From Caballeronia temeraria (lineage in GTDB: Bacteria > Pseudomonadota > Gammaproteobacteria > Burkholderiales > Burkholderiaceae): 64,000 nucleotides of DNA. Shown in pieces: positions 53,654 through 62,213 of the stretch. Every line of letters starts with the position of its first letter. The first letter of the stretch is position 1. A program made the translations under genes and the position numbers. The stretch is from contig NZ_FCOI02000024.1 of assembly GCF_001544795.2 (NCBI RefSeq), positions 44,375 to 108,374 on the forward strand, read 5' to 3'. The notes beneath the pieces were generated by a model. That model worked only from the letters and a program-made list of their open reading frames with translations, did no database searches and was not told the origin of the DNA.

Positions 53654-55099
53654 TCAATGCGTCTGCATCGCCGTCTTGGCCATGCGTGCTTCGCCCAACG
53701 CCTCTTCGCGGAGCTGGTCGTATTGGTCTTTCGGAATCGGCACGGCGTCCTTCTTGCCGAGGTCCGCCAGCCGCACGCGATAGGTTTCCCGCGCAGACCA
53801 CGCAGCCAGCGCCGATACGATGGTGACGCCCAGCGTGATCGAGCCGATTAGCACCGGCACATTGGTCGATCCGGGCGGGGCGACGGCCGCGAACAGGGCG
53901 GGCAGCAGGGCGGTGAGCGTCGTGCCGATGTTTTGCGCAATCGCCATGGCGGAGACGCGGAACCGTGTAGGAAAGAGTTCCGGATAGTAGCCTGGAAAGA
54001 TGGCGTTATAGCCCTGATAGACGACACCCCACATCAGGATCGACATGGCGAAGGCGACCGGCAGATTGTGGATGCTGATGGCGTAAAGATATGCGTACGA
54101 CAGCAGACCGGAGGCAAGGGCTCCGAAGATGATCGGGATGCGACGCCCAATCCGGTCGGAAAGGTTGCCAACGTATGGAATGACCAGAACGGCGACAATG
54201 TTGCCGACGACTGGAATCCAAAGATAGACGCTCGGGTGGAACTTGATGCCATACGAGGGTTGAACGGCGTACGCGGCGCCGAAGACGGTGGCAACCACTG
54301 GAATGACGTTCATGAATGCCATGCACACCACGCGAAGCATGTCCGGCCAACTAAATTTGAATGCTTCGAGAATCGGGGCACGAGAAACCTGTCCGCTCGC
54401 GTCTTCTTTGGCAAAGGCGGCTGTTTCATCGACTTCGCGCCGGATGATGAAGCCGGCGATCAGCACGAACGCACTAAGCAGGAAGGGAATGCGCCAGCCC
54501 CATCCAACGAAGACGTCTTCGGGCATGTAGTATGCGAGCGGCAGGAACACTGCGGCCGCGAGAATCTGGCCGGCCTGGACCCCCTGCAGTGTGAAGCTCG
54601 CAAAATAGCCACGGCGTCCGAATGGGGCTTGTTCCATGATCATCGAACTAGCGCCGGAAATCTCACCTGCCACCGCGAAGCCCTGCACCAAACGCAGGAT
54701 TACGAGGAGTACCGGTGCCAGCACCCCGACCGACTGATAAGTCGGCAACAGGCCGACGGCCATCGTGGAAAACCCCATCAGGAACATGCAGATCAGCAGC
54801 ACCGTCTTGCGGCCGTGCGTGTCGCCCCAGTGTCCCAGCACAAACGCACCGATGGGCCTCGCTACATAGCCCACGCCGTAGGTTGCGAGCGACGCTACGA
54901 TCGCGATCTTCGGGTCGCCCTTGGGAAAAAAGATCTGGGGGAAGATCAGTGCGGCAGCCTGAGCGTAGATGAAGAAATCGTAGTACTCCAGCGCGGACCC
55001 GATCCAGCCGCTTGCTCTTGCCTTGCGTGCCTGTTTGCGGGCCTTTTCATCCATAAGTCCGTCGCTCAGGCCGCTCGGGCGCGGCATTCCTTGTTCCAT
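53654..55099 (-). CDS. MFS transporter, MHS type
   Basis: A 481-residue, 12-helix symporter with SALEYYDFFIYAQAA at helix 1 and GHWGDTHGRKTVL in loop 2-3; a similar variant is found in shikimate-type carriers. GGAGA precedes ATG 55099; the longer frame to 55177 has no site. It is divergent from the LysR at 55276 and upstream of the second AroE-like gene and TIM-barrel gene on the same strand. Confidence 0.9.
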   Translation of the reverse strand: MEQGMPRPSGLSDGLMDEKARKQARKARASGWIGSALEYYDFFIYAQAAALIFPQIFFPKGDPKIAIVASLATYGVGYVARPIGAFVLGHWGDTHGRKTVLLICMFLMGFSTMAVGLLPTYQSVGVLAPVLLVILRLVQGFAVAGEISGASSMIMEQAPFGRRGYFASFTLQGVQAGQILAAAVFLPLAYYMPEDVFVGWGWRIPFLLSAFVLIAGFIIRREVDETAAFAKEDASGQVSRAPILEAFKFSWPDMLRVVCMAFMNVIPVVATVFGAAYAVQPSYGIKFHPSVYLWIPVVGNIVAVLVIPYVGNLSDRIGRRIPIIFGALASGLLSYAYLYAISIHNLPVAFAMSILMWGVVYQGYNAIFPGYYPELFPTRFRVSAMAIAQNIGTTLTALLPALFAAVAPPGSTNVPVLIGSITLGVTIVSALAAWSARETYRVRLADLGKKDAVPIPKDQYDQLREEALGEARMAKTAMQTH

Positions 55100-55244
55100 G
55101 AACGTCTCCTGATTTCGAATTGATTGGAGCAGCATCGTCGGCTGCGTCTCTGACGACCGGGTCTCGGCGGCACACAACCGCGGTGACCTTTTAAATCAAA
55201 AATCAAGATACGAGTATGCGTTCACCGGCGCAATGCAATGATTA

Positions 55245-55264
55245 CAATGAGCATATTGCATTCA
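55245..55264 (+). promoter_or_regulatory. Candidate LysR operator next to the LysR gene
   Basis: CAATGAGCATATTGCATTCA, with ACAAT-N6-ATTGC dyad symmetry, ending 11 bases before the LysR start codon and within the 176-base region shared with the divergent transporter gene. It matches the site at 43065-43084 at 17 of 20 positions. More GCAATG repeats lie just upstream (55230-55240). A site so near the start codon suggests autoregulation as well as control of the divergent transporter. Confidence 0.6.
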
Positions 55265-55275
55265 ACAATGACATC

Positions 55276-56181
55276 ATGGCGACCCCTGACCTGCCCGATC
55301 TCAAGCTGCTTCAGCTTTTTGATTTGCTGTATGACGTGCGTAGCGTCACGCGCGCGGCCGAGCAACTTGGACAGGCTCAACCGACCGTTAGCATTTGGCT
55401 CGCGCGACTGCGCGACCATTTGCAGGACCCGCTGTTCATTCGCGTTCCAGGCGGTATGACGCCTACGCCGCAAGCGGACGCTCTGATTGGACCATGCAGG
55501 GAAATTCTGGAATCACTGAGACGCTTCTCAGCGTGGGAAATCACCTTCGATCCGACCACGGCGAAGCGCCGGTTCCGCATTTGCATGACCGATGCGAGTC
55601 ATATCACGCTGCTTCCGCGAATGCTTGCGTACGTTCGTGCGCAAGCGCCGGGCATTCGGCTGGAGGCGGCGAGAATCGACGGCAACACGGAGCGCGCGCT
55701 CGAATCCGGGGAAGCCGATCTGGCCATCGGATATGTGCCGTGGCTCGGAAGCGGTATGTATCAGCAACAGCTCTATATGCAGGACTGGGTCTGCTTGGTC
55801 AATCCGAACCACCCGCGTGTACGCGCACGATTGACGCTCAAACAATACTGCAACGAAGGGCACGTCATCATTGCCGCCGGGACAGGCGCGCAATTGCTGG
55901 AGCAGGCCCTCTTGCGCGAGGACATCGAGCGTGACGTGGTGCTGGAACTGCCCGGCATGCTCGGGCTTGGATCGATCGTCAAGTCAACAGACCTCATTGC
56001 CACATTGCCTCGCAATATCGGAGAGACGCTGGCGCGGGTCAACGACGTCACTGCTCATACCTGTCCGTTTCCGGTCGATAAATTCGCGGTGCGGCAGCAC
56101 TGGCACGCGAAGTACCATCACGAGGCGGGTAATCGCTGGCTGCGTTCGGTCGTGGCCGATCTGTTCATCAGCACGACCTAG
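55276..56181 (+). CDS. LysR-family regulator of the shikimate-like block
   Basis: A 301-residue LysR. HTH: DLKLLQLFDLLYDVRSVTRAAEQLG, then AQPTVSIWLARLRDHLQDPLFIRVPGGMTPT, of the same branch as the regulators at 10947 and 16538. It is divergent from the MHS transporter/AroE-like/TIM-barrel genes, and the motif in its control region recurs before the operon at 43143. That makes it the likely activator of the whole 43-55 kb block. ATG 55276 is preferred over 55216, which would overlap the motif. Confidence 0.88.
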   Translation: MATPDLPDLKLLQLFDLLYDVRSVTRAAEQLGQAQPTVSIWLARLRDHLQDPLFIRVPGGMTPTPQADALIGPCREILESLRRFSAWEITFDPTTAKRRFRICMTDASHITLLPRMLAYVRAQAPGIRLEAARIDGNTERALESGEADLAIGYVPWLGSGMYQQQLYMQDWVCLVNPNHPRVRARLTLKQYCNEGHVIIAAGTGAQLLEQALLREDIERDVVLELPGMLGLGSIVKSTDLIATLPRNIGETLARVNDVTAHTCPFPVDKFAVRQHWHAKYHHEAGNRWLRSVVADLFISTT

Positions 56182-56355
56182 GCTTCGATGGTTACGCTCT
56201 GGTTGAAGGGGCACGGCTCTAATTTCGCTACGTTTAGTCAGACGATTGTGGGGCGGCGCACGTTGAGATAGTGGACCCCGAGTTAAGTTAGCGTTTCCAA
56301 AACTCACGCATTCCGGCGCGAGCGGCAAGTCCGCTATGTCGACGGGGCAACGGAT

Positions 56356-57258
56356 ATGGCACTCGTCAAAATTACCGCCCGAGAGCTCGGAATTGGTTCG
56401 CCGCTTCCTTTCGCGGTTTACTCGGCTAGTGGCAAGCTCCTTCTAGCGCGCGGTTGCTTGATTCATTCGGAGAGCCAGCGGGACAGGATTCTGACGGGAG
56501 GTGCACTACGGAGCGAGAGTGCGACGACGAGTCCATGCGGCGAAAGCGCCGCGCGTCCGAACGAGATGCTCATCTCGACCGCGAGACGCGACGGGGAGCC
56601 GAGCGGTGCGAGCATCGATACAGTCACTGCCAATACCGAGACGCTCCCGAAGGCGATCGACAGCATACAGGTGTCGGTGGTCGGCAGTGAGGCTACGCCG
56701 GTTCGGGCCGAATTCGTCGGCTCTGTTGCCGGAAATGCGTTGCTCGTGACCGCTTCGAGTGGGCATGAATTGCTGAAGATCGGTATCGAAGTCTCTTGTA
56801 ATGCTCTCCGCGGGCGGAAGGTCCATCAGTTCCGTAGCACCGTGCTCGGGCGAAGCGACGCGCCCGTCAGAGTGATCTACCTCGCTTGGCCTGAGTCCGT
56901 GCAGACGCACGTCGTACGCAACCACGTGCGAGTGCCGACGGAAATGCCGGGGCGGCTTATCAGAAACGACTGTGTCGCGGCGGGCTTCGATGTAACGATC
57001 AGGAACGTGAGTCTCGGCGGCGTCGCTTTCCAGGCGACCGACGCCCTCGTCAACATAACCGAGCACTTCAGATTGGGATTGCGTCTGCGCGCCGGCGGTA
57101 AGGTTCACGCGGTCATCTTTAACTGTATCGCGCGCAATGTGAGGCGCATCGATGGTGGCGTCCTGATGGGTGCCGAATTCAGCAGTCAAACAGCGGACAT
57201 CATGTCGTTGCTCAGGCTGCACATGTTCGAAACCGCGACAGGGAGTGCAGCCCAGTGA
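56356..57258 (+). CDS. PilZ-domain c-di-GMP-binding protein (YcgR-like)
   Basis: A 300-residue protein. A YcgR-type N-terminal part and a central beta domain (about 100-180) lead to a C-terminal PilZ domain (about 185-295). Both c-di-GMP motifs are intact: RxxxR as Arg188-Asn-His-Val-Arg192, and NxSxxG at Asn217-Gly222. YcgR proteins act as c-di-GMP-dependent motor or secretion brakes; no flagellar gene is nearby, so the partner is unknown. The first 40 residues include ARGCLIHSE, common in Burkholderia PilZ proteins. Confidence 0.85.
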   Translation: MALVKITARELGIGSPLPFAVYSASGKLLLARGCLIHSESQRDRILTGGALRSESATTSPCGESAARPNEMLISTARRDGEPSGASIDTVTANTETLPKAIDSIQVSVVGSEATPVRAEFVGSVAGNALLVTASSGHELLKIGIEVSCNALRGRKVHQFRSTVLGRSDAPVRVIYLAWPESVQTHVVRNHVRVPTEMPGRLIRNDCVAAGFDVTIRNVSLGGVAFQATDALVNITEHFRLGLRLRAGGKVHAVIFNCIARNVRRIDGGVLMGAEFSSQTADIMSLLRLHMFETATGSAAQ

Positions 57259-58652
57259 CCAAACCGCGGCCAGTCCACGCTGGTATATACATATGTTCAT
57301 TCGGCAACGAAAGCGCTGGATGCTAGCGATTTAGGCGTGGAAAAGTCTGTGTAGCCGCGCCACATAATTTTCGCTGCCCGGTCCGCCCGCTGTGTCCGTG
57401 GCACCCGTTTTATTCGTGGCATGAACGGCAATTTGAAGCGGCCAGATTCTCGCACGTGGGTAACGACGCCCTCTCGTGCAAGGGCGGCCCGCGGAAAATG
57501 GGGGCGCAGTCGGCAAGCATCGCTTTAGCTACGGTCGGTAAACTTTTAGGCCGTCGTCTCAGAGGTTCTCGCAAGGCACGACATCGGCCATAGATAAACG
57601 CAGGGCCGGCTAGCAGCTAGACCGGCCGCTTCCTCCCCTGTCCTTCTAATTAGCACGATACTCGAGCGTCGCGGGGTACATCGCACCGCTTCGTCGTGGT
57701 GTCGCACCGACGGACCTCGCCAGTCGTTTTCTTGTCAGTCTCGGTGATGGGAAATGTACAGCTTACCGCCGGATCCGAAGATGATTGCCTGAGCGTAAGA
57801 CCTAGCGTCGCATTTTGGTTCGATAGCGGCAATTTGTCGAGTAGACCGCCGCTTTCACCACAACAAAATACATCGTGATACTAACGATATCACAAACGTA
57901 AAACGCGCTTCTCCGTCGTGCTGCAGACAACGCGTTAGTTTCAGTTTTGATTAGCTATGAAATCTAGAAATCGAGTCGGCGTTCGTCAAGTTTAAATGCG
58001 CCTCAACCATGGAAAGGTTTCGTATTTATGCTGGGCAAAAAGATGATGGCGCGCGTGGGGCAATATTCGCGGTGAAGGACCGCCTTAGCGCTTCAAACAT
58101 TCCGTGAAGTGAGCGATCCGAACAAAACGCTGAGCGCCATTGGCCTGCTTCGCTTTTTGACGCCCCAATTCACACCCAGTGAACTTGCACTCGCCGTCTT
58201 AGCTGACCCAAATGCACGGCGCCACGGCATGAGAGTAATGTCCCTCTAGGTGTCGCAAGCGATTTCACGGGCTTGAACGGGCAGGGCGGGCAACCATGTC
58301 GTCCAATCGCTGCGTGCCTGAGAGTTCCTCGCTCGTCAAGAGGAGCGCACCGTTCCGCCGGTGCGTGATGATTGCGACGACACGGTATTTGTGCCGCGCT
58401 CGGCTTCGTCTGCCTCGGTGACCTACAAACTGCGTCGTGTCGTCGAGCGACAGACCGGAGAGAGACGACGCCATCAACACCTTTCGCGGAAGACCGGGCG
58501 TGCCCCGCCGATGGGGTAGGCGATGTCCGTTGCTAGGTTATTGAAAAGCCGCGCATTGCGACCTGCGGCCCATCTATCGATGTGCCCAGGGGCGACAAGC
58601 AGATGCAAAGAAGTCCGAGGAGGCGGGTTCTTGGTCAGCGCAAAAGGTGACT
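57259..58652. other. 1.4-kb region with no confident gene
   Basis: Lower in coding character than the rest of the window. Short frames exist (for example a minus-strand 71-residue frame at 58265-58480), but none shows a recognisable family. A near-perfect hairpin, GGCCGGCTAG with CTAGACCGGCC, occurs at 57604-57627 followed by a pyrimidine-rich stretch and may be a terminator, although it is 346 bases past the PilZ gene. The stretch runs into the HU-gene remnant, so it is probably decayed DNA. Confidence 0.5.
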
Positions 58653-58748
58653 CTATGCCACCGCGTCCTTCAGCTTCTTGGAAGCACGCGGTTTCAGTTT
58701 CACCGTTGCCGGAGGCGACCGGCCTGCAGGAGCTTCTTCAAAGGATAG
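58653..58748 (-). pseudogene. C-terminal remnant of an HU-family gene
   Basis: Thirty-one codons to a stop, ending PRASKKLKDAVA, which matches the tail of the intact HU protein 0.8 kb away (VRALKKLKDAAA) both in residues and in the bases of its last codons. A stop codon lies just upstream in frame and no start or DNA-binding arm remains. It looks like the residue of an HU paralogue or of a partial duplication. Confidence 0.65.
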
Positions 58749-58850
58749 TTACCACGGAGAACTAATCTGTCAAGCTCACATCACCCTTCACGGTGCTTTC
58801 GGCGCGACGCACGTGCATCGACAGTCGTGCACCCATGACATCGTTATCCT

Positions 58851-59354
58851 TCAGTGCGGCTGACGCGCAAAGGGGTTGATTGGGCGCACCTTATCTGCGT
58901 TCGGCACTCGCTCCAGGAACTGGACTTTGTCCCAATCCGCCGTCATTGCTTCCAACTCACGCACGACGTTTGATTCCAGAGCCTGCAAACCAGCATCGCT
59001 TTGAAAGTTCGATTTGAATGCATGGAGGAGACGATGCTGAAGGAGGCGGGTTACGGTCTCGATTCGCTCTTGCGTGTCCAAATCGGTGAACATCACCGAA
59101 TGCGGTGAAAACGGGTCGTAGTAAATCCGGTTGGGATACTCGCTGTTCACCGCGACCTTCGGCTCGTCACTGATGAGCAGCGAGCCAAGCAGCTGGACCG
59201 AGCCTTTCATGCCCTTGGGAGTTTTGAAAACCCACACCCGTTTGGGAAGCCGCTCCTTGAGTTCAAGAATTTTCGTGTTGTTGGAACCAAAGTAGCCGAC
59301 GTGGCCGTTCTTCAGGTCCTGCTCGAGTTTTTGCCAGTAATAGAAGATATCCAT
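58851..59354 (-). CDS. Hypothetical protein
   Basis: A 167-residue protein from MDIFYYWQKLEQDL; a longer frame to 59405 adds 17 basic residues. It has an even, soluble composition with aromatic-rich strands (KRVWVFKTPKG, NRIYYDPFSPHSVMF) and a helical C-terminus. I recognise no family. Codon use looks genuine. It lies downstream of the HU gene on the same strand, separated from it by a strong terminator, so it needs its own promoter. Confidence 0.6.
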   Translation of the reverse strand: MDIFYYWQKLEQDLKNGHVGYFGSNNTKILELKERLPKRVWVFKTPKGMKGSVQLLGSLLISDEPKVAVNSEYPNRIYYDPFSPHSVMFTDLDTQERIETVTRLLQHRLLHAFKSNFQSDAGLQALESNVVRELEAMTADWDKVQFLERVPNADKVRPINPFARQPH

Positions 59355-59430
59355 TCGACTGCCCTTGCGGATGCCTCGTTGTCTGCGTCGCTCCTCGCGC
59401 GCCAACGTAATCTTACCAAGCCGACGCGAA

Positions 59431-59452
59431 GAAGCCCGCCGAAGCGGGCTTC
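59431..59452 (-). terminator. Rho-independent-type terminator of the HU gene
   Basis: Reading the minus strand, GAAGCCCGC and GCGGGCTTC form a perfect 9-bp stem around a TTCG tetraloop, 20 bases after the HU stop codon. The T-run after it is short (TTC), but the stem is very stable. Placement right after a single-gene unit supports termination. Confidence 0.75.
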
Positions 59453-59472
59453 CCGTTAACGAGGAATGGGCG

Positions 59473-59928
59473 TTAGGCCGCCGCGTCCTTCAGCTTCTTC
59501 AACGCGCGCACCTTGAGGCGCACGCTTGCAGGCTTGGCATCAAACCACCTTTCCTGACCCGTGAAAGGGTCCTTGCCGAAGCGGCGCTTCTTTGCTTCCA
59601 CTTTCTGTACGTTGATTTTTAGCAGGCCCGACAGCGTGAACTCGCCGAGCCCCTTCTTGTGGACAGAGCCGAGAATCGTATCTTCAAGTGCTGCCAGTAC
59701 TGCCTTCACCTGCTTCGGCTCAACACCGGCCTGCGTTGCGACGTGGGCAGTGAGCGATGCTTTGGTGAATTGGTCCTTGACGGGCTTGAAGGTTGCGCCG
59801 GCTGCTGCCTTCTTCGCAGGTGCCTTCTTGGCTGGTGCCGCGACCTTCTTCGCAGGTGCTGCTGCTTCCTTCGCTGCGGTTTTGGTTGCAGCAGTCTTGG
59901 CTGCAGATTTTGCCGTCTTCGTTGCCAT
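59473..59928 (-). CDS. HU-family DNA-binding protein with lysine/alanine-rich N-terminal tail
   Basis: A 151-residue nucleoid protein. Residues 1 to about 48 are Lys/Ala/Pro-rich repeats (AAPAKKVAAPAKK type) like a histone H1 tail; residues about 50-145 are a complete HU/IHF fold (FTKASLTAHVATQAGV, GLGEFTLSGLLKI, RFGKDPFTGQERWFDAKPASVRLK). Ordinary HU is about 90 residues. The tail should add sequence-independent DNA or RNA contacts. GAGGA precedes ATG 59928. Tailed HU proteins are known in Burkholderia and relatives. Confidence 0.9.
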   Translation of the reverse strand: MATKTAKSAAKTAATKTAAKEAAAPAKKVAAPAKKAPAKKAAAGATFKPVKDQFTKASLTAHVATQAGVEPKQVKAVLAALEDTILGSVHKKGLGEFTLSGLLKINVQKVEAKKRRFGKDPFTGQERWFDAKPASVRLKVRALKKLKDAAA

Positions 59929-60018
59929 GTGTTCCTCGTCGTCGTAGATTGAGCGATGCTTAAGACGACACACCCCGAGCGACACGAGCTCGGCACATGC
60001 GACGTCGTAAGCTATCTA

Positions 60019-60047
60019 AGCGTAACAACGGTTAATACAATTGACAA
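60019..60047 (-). promoter_or_regulatory. Possible promoter of the HU gene
   Basis: On the minus strand, TTGTCA (60047-60042) is separated by 17 bases from TACGCT (60024-60019), roughly 90 bases before the HU start codon. The -35 is good and the -10 modest, so this is a plausible sigma-70 promoter, not a certain one. Confidence 0.4.
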
Positions 60048-60132
60048 CGAGGAAGCCCCCTGCAACAAGGGCGAACGCTGGAATTTCGCGGATTTGCAAC
60101 GCAAATATGGGGGAGTCAGCCACCGCAGCGAG

Positions 60133-60570
60133 TCACCAATCATGTTGAGGGAGCACAAGCCATTCGATGCCACCTGCTGGGCAGTCTTCTGGACATTGCT
60201 TCACGAGCATTTGCATTGCTCGTCGAACTGGCGGCAGATCCGCAAGCTCGACGTCATGTTCGGGCCTCTCAAGAAGCGAACCCGCTGGCTTCAAGTTGTC
60301 CCGGCCACTCCTCTGGTCAGGCAAGCCTTTCCCAATTGCTTCCAAGATTGTTTGAACCCAGACCATTCGGTCGCGCGCCCGCATCAGACGTTTACGCATT
60401 CTCGTGCTGAGACGGAACTCTCGCGCGAGATGACACGTTGCATCCCAGGCGGAAGTGCCGGTCTCGACGCTGTGGTCGACCTTCCAGCATTTCGTCGTGA
60501 CGGCCGCCTTAGCGCCGGCCGCCCGGCCGTTCTTGCTTGCGAAGGAGGTCGGTTCGCCGGCCTTAACCCG
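60133..60570 (-). pseudogene. Possible IS4/Tn5-type transposase fragment
   Basis: An open minus-strand frame without a proper start ends in a segment resembling the beta-rich part of IS4-type transposases (VELADLPPVRR, then GGIEWLVL, compared with LPPI... and IEWLLLT in the family). It stops before the C-terminal Glu region of the DDE domain. It abuts the truncated LysR remnant. The resemblance is partial and judged by eye, so this is a tentative call. Confidence 0.3.
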
Positions 60571-60576
60571 ATGGCG

Positions 60577-61092
60577 TTATCGTCCTGTCGACAACGATAG
60601 AGCCGGCTCAATCTCAAGTTCTTTGGCGTAGGCGTCCAGATGATCACTCACATGCGTCTTCAACGTTTCGACGAACCGTTTGATTTTCGCGTCTACAAAC
60701 TGTCGGGAAGGATAAACCGCGTTGACGTTGCGAACATGTGTGTGGTACCCGGGCAATACGCGAACGAGTTCGCCGCTGCGCAGGTCGTCCATTGCCGAGT
60801 ACGCGGCGAGCAAGCCGATGCCCGCACCGTCGCGCAGCGCCTGTGACATCGACTCCATATCGTTGACGCTGAAGTGCGGTCCCAAGGGGCGGAAGGTAGC
60901 GTCGCCAGCAGCGCTCACGAGATGCCACTCGTCGGGTGCGTAATCGACTGTCCCGAGCAGCACGCATTGGTGATCGGTAAGGTCTTCTGGGCACGTCGGT
61001 GCCTGATGGGATGCCAGGTACTCGGCTGATGCTGCGAGGATGCAATGACTCGTGCCGATGTTCTGGCTGACGTAGGCTGAGTCGGGAAGTGT
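60577..61092 (-). pseudogene. 5'-truncated LysR regulator
   Basis: An uninterrupted frame covering only the C-terminal half of a LysR effector domain: LPDSAYVSQNIGTSHCILA, then ADRSL-type receptor lobes and GIGLLAAYSAMDDLRSGELVRVLP, to the natural C-terminus. The HTH and the first lobe are missing. Homology breaks off at about 61081-61092, exactly where the truncated oxidoreductase on the other strand begins. A GTG or ATG inside the frame could give a DNA-binding-free protein, but it cannot act as a LysR. Confidence 0.8.
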
Positions 61093-61802
61093 TGGTGTAT
61101 GCCGAAATCGCCTGCATTGACTGGCGCATGGCGATGCCGATTCCAGAGCAACTCGATTATGTGCAAGCGACAGCCATCCCCGAAGTGTTCGTCACGGCGC
61201 ATGAAGCGATGATGCATCTTGGACGTCTCAAGCGGGGGGACTCCGTGCTCATCCACGCGGCGGCGGGCGGGGTTGGCTCTGCTGCGGTCCAACTGGCCCA
61301 CGCCACTGAAGTAACCATCTTCGCGACGGCAGAAGCATCGAAGCTGGAACGCGTTGTCCGATTGGGCATTGACCATGCAATCGATTACCACACCCAGGAT
61401 TTCGCCGATGTCGTTGCGCAGAAGACAGGCGGGCGGGGCCTGGATGTGGTGGTTGATTTCGCAGGGGCACCGTATTTTGCCCGCAATATTGCGTCGCTAG
61501 CGAATGGTGGGCGCCTGGTGCAGGTCGGGATTCTGGGCGGGGGCGGACAGGTGAGTGTTCACCTGGAGACCATTCTGTATCGTCATATTCAGATTATCGG
61601 CACGGTCATGAAGTCGCGCGCTCAGGCTGAAAAGCACGCAATGGTGCGACGTTTCCGTGAACATTGGCTCAAGCGGTTCTCAGGTGGGCGGCGCATCGAG
61701 CCTGTCGTCGATAGCACGTTCCCTCTAGCGCTTGCCGCAGATGCCCATCGGCGCATGGAATCGTCGGCGAACGTTGGGAAAATCATCCTGACAATGTGGT
61801 AA
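61089..61802 (+). pseudogene. 5'-truncated quinone oxidoreductase (zinc-free MDR family)
   Basis: A 237-residue frame that begins in the middle of a medium-chain dehydrogenase. The intact part has AIPEVFVTAHEAM, the NADPH motif AAAGGVGSAAVQLA and the usual quinone-reductase C-terminus (SSANVGKIILTM). About the first 90-110 residues of the N-terminal catalytic domain are absent. An intact copy would be divergent from the neighbouring LysR, a common arrangement, so one deletion seems to have removed both 5' ends and the promoter region. Confidence 0.8.
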
Positions 61803-61943
61803 AGCCGCTGCCGCATGAGATGTGCTTTCCTAAACAGGATGCTGAAAACGAACTTCAGAAAGCAGTCCACTTTCAGCGGCGGTCTGCAGCCTCGCTGCGG
61901 AGCGCATCTCGACAGAGAAGAGAAAGGTCGATTCTGTGAGTCT

Positions 61944-62024
61944 TTACTGGGCATACCCACGCGGGTTCGAAACAACTTGGCAGCGCCCGACCATGTAGTC
62001 GAAGGAGACGTGTATCGCACGCCG
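61944..62024 (-). pseudogene. C-terminal fragment of a metallophosphoesterase
   Basis: About 26 codons ending SFDYMVGRCQVVSNPRGYAQ, matching the conserved end of calcineurin-like phosphoesterases (HTHxSFDYxVGxxRVVxNPRGY). The metal-binding His pair before it is lost and upstream sequence in frame does not resemble the family. It is one of several gene ends left in this decaying stretch. Confidence 0.6.
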
Positions 62025-62213
62025 CGTTCCGACCTTCGATGACCATCCCGGAAGACGGACACCTCGGGGCGATATCTTGCGTGTGCATGGCGACTCGCGG
62101 AACGTCGGCGTCGAACGTTGACGCGAACGACGAGCCATCACCGTAGCTCTCGCGCGGCTCGTCGTCACCACTGCGACAAGCTCGGCCTTCCATCGCCGTT
62201 CTAGAGTCGCAAT

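Noticed and set aside
57604..57627. Hairpin GGCCGGCTAG/CTAGACCGGCC as terminator of the PilZ gene
   Set aside because: It lies 346 bases past the stop and has a bulge and no T-run; kept only as a remark in the intergenic entry.
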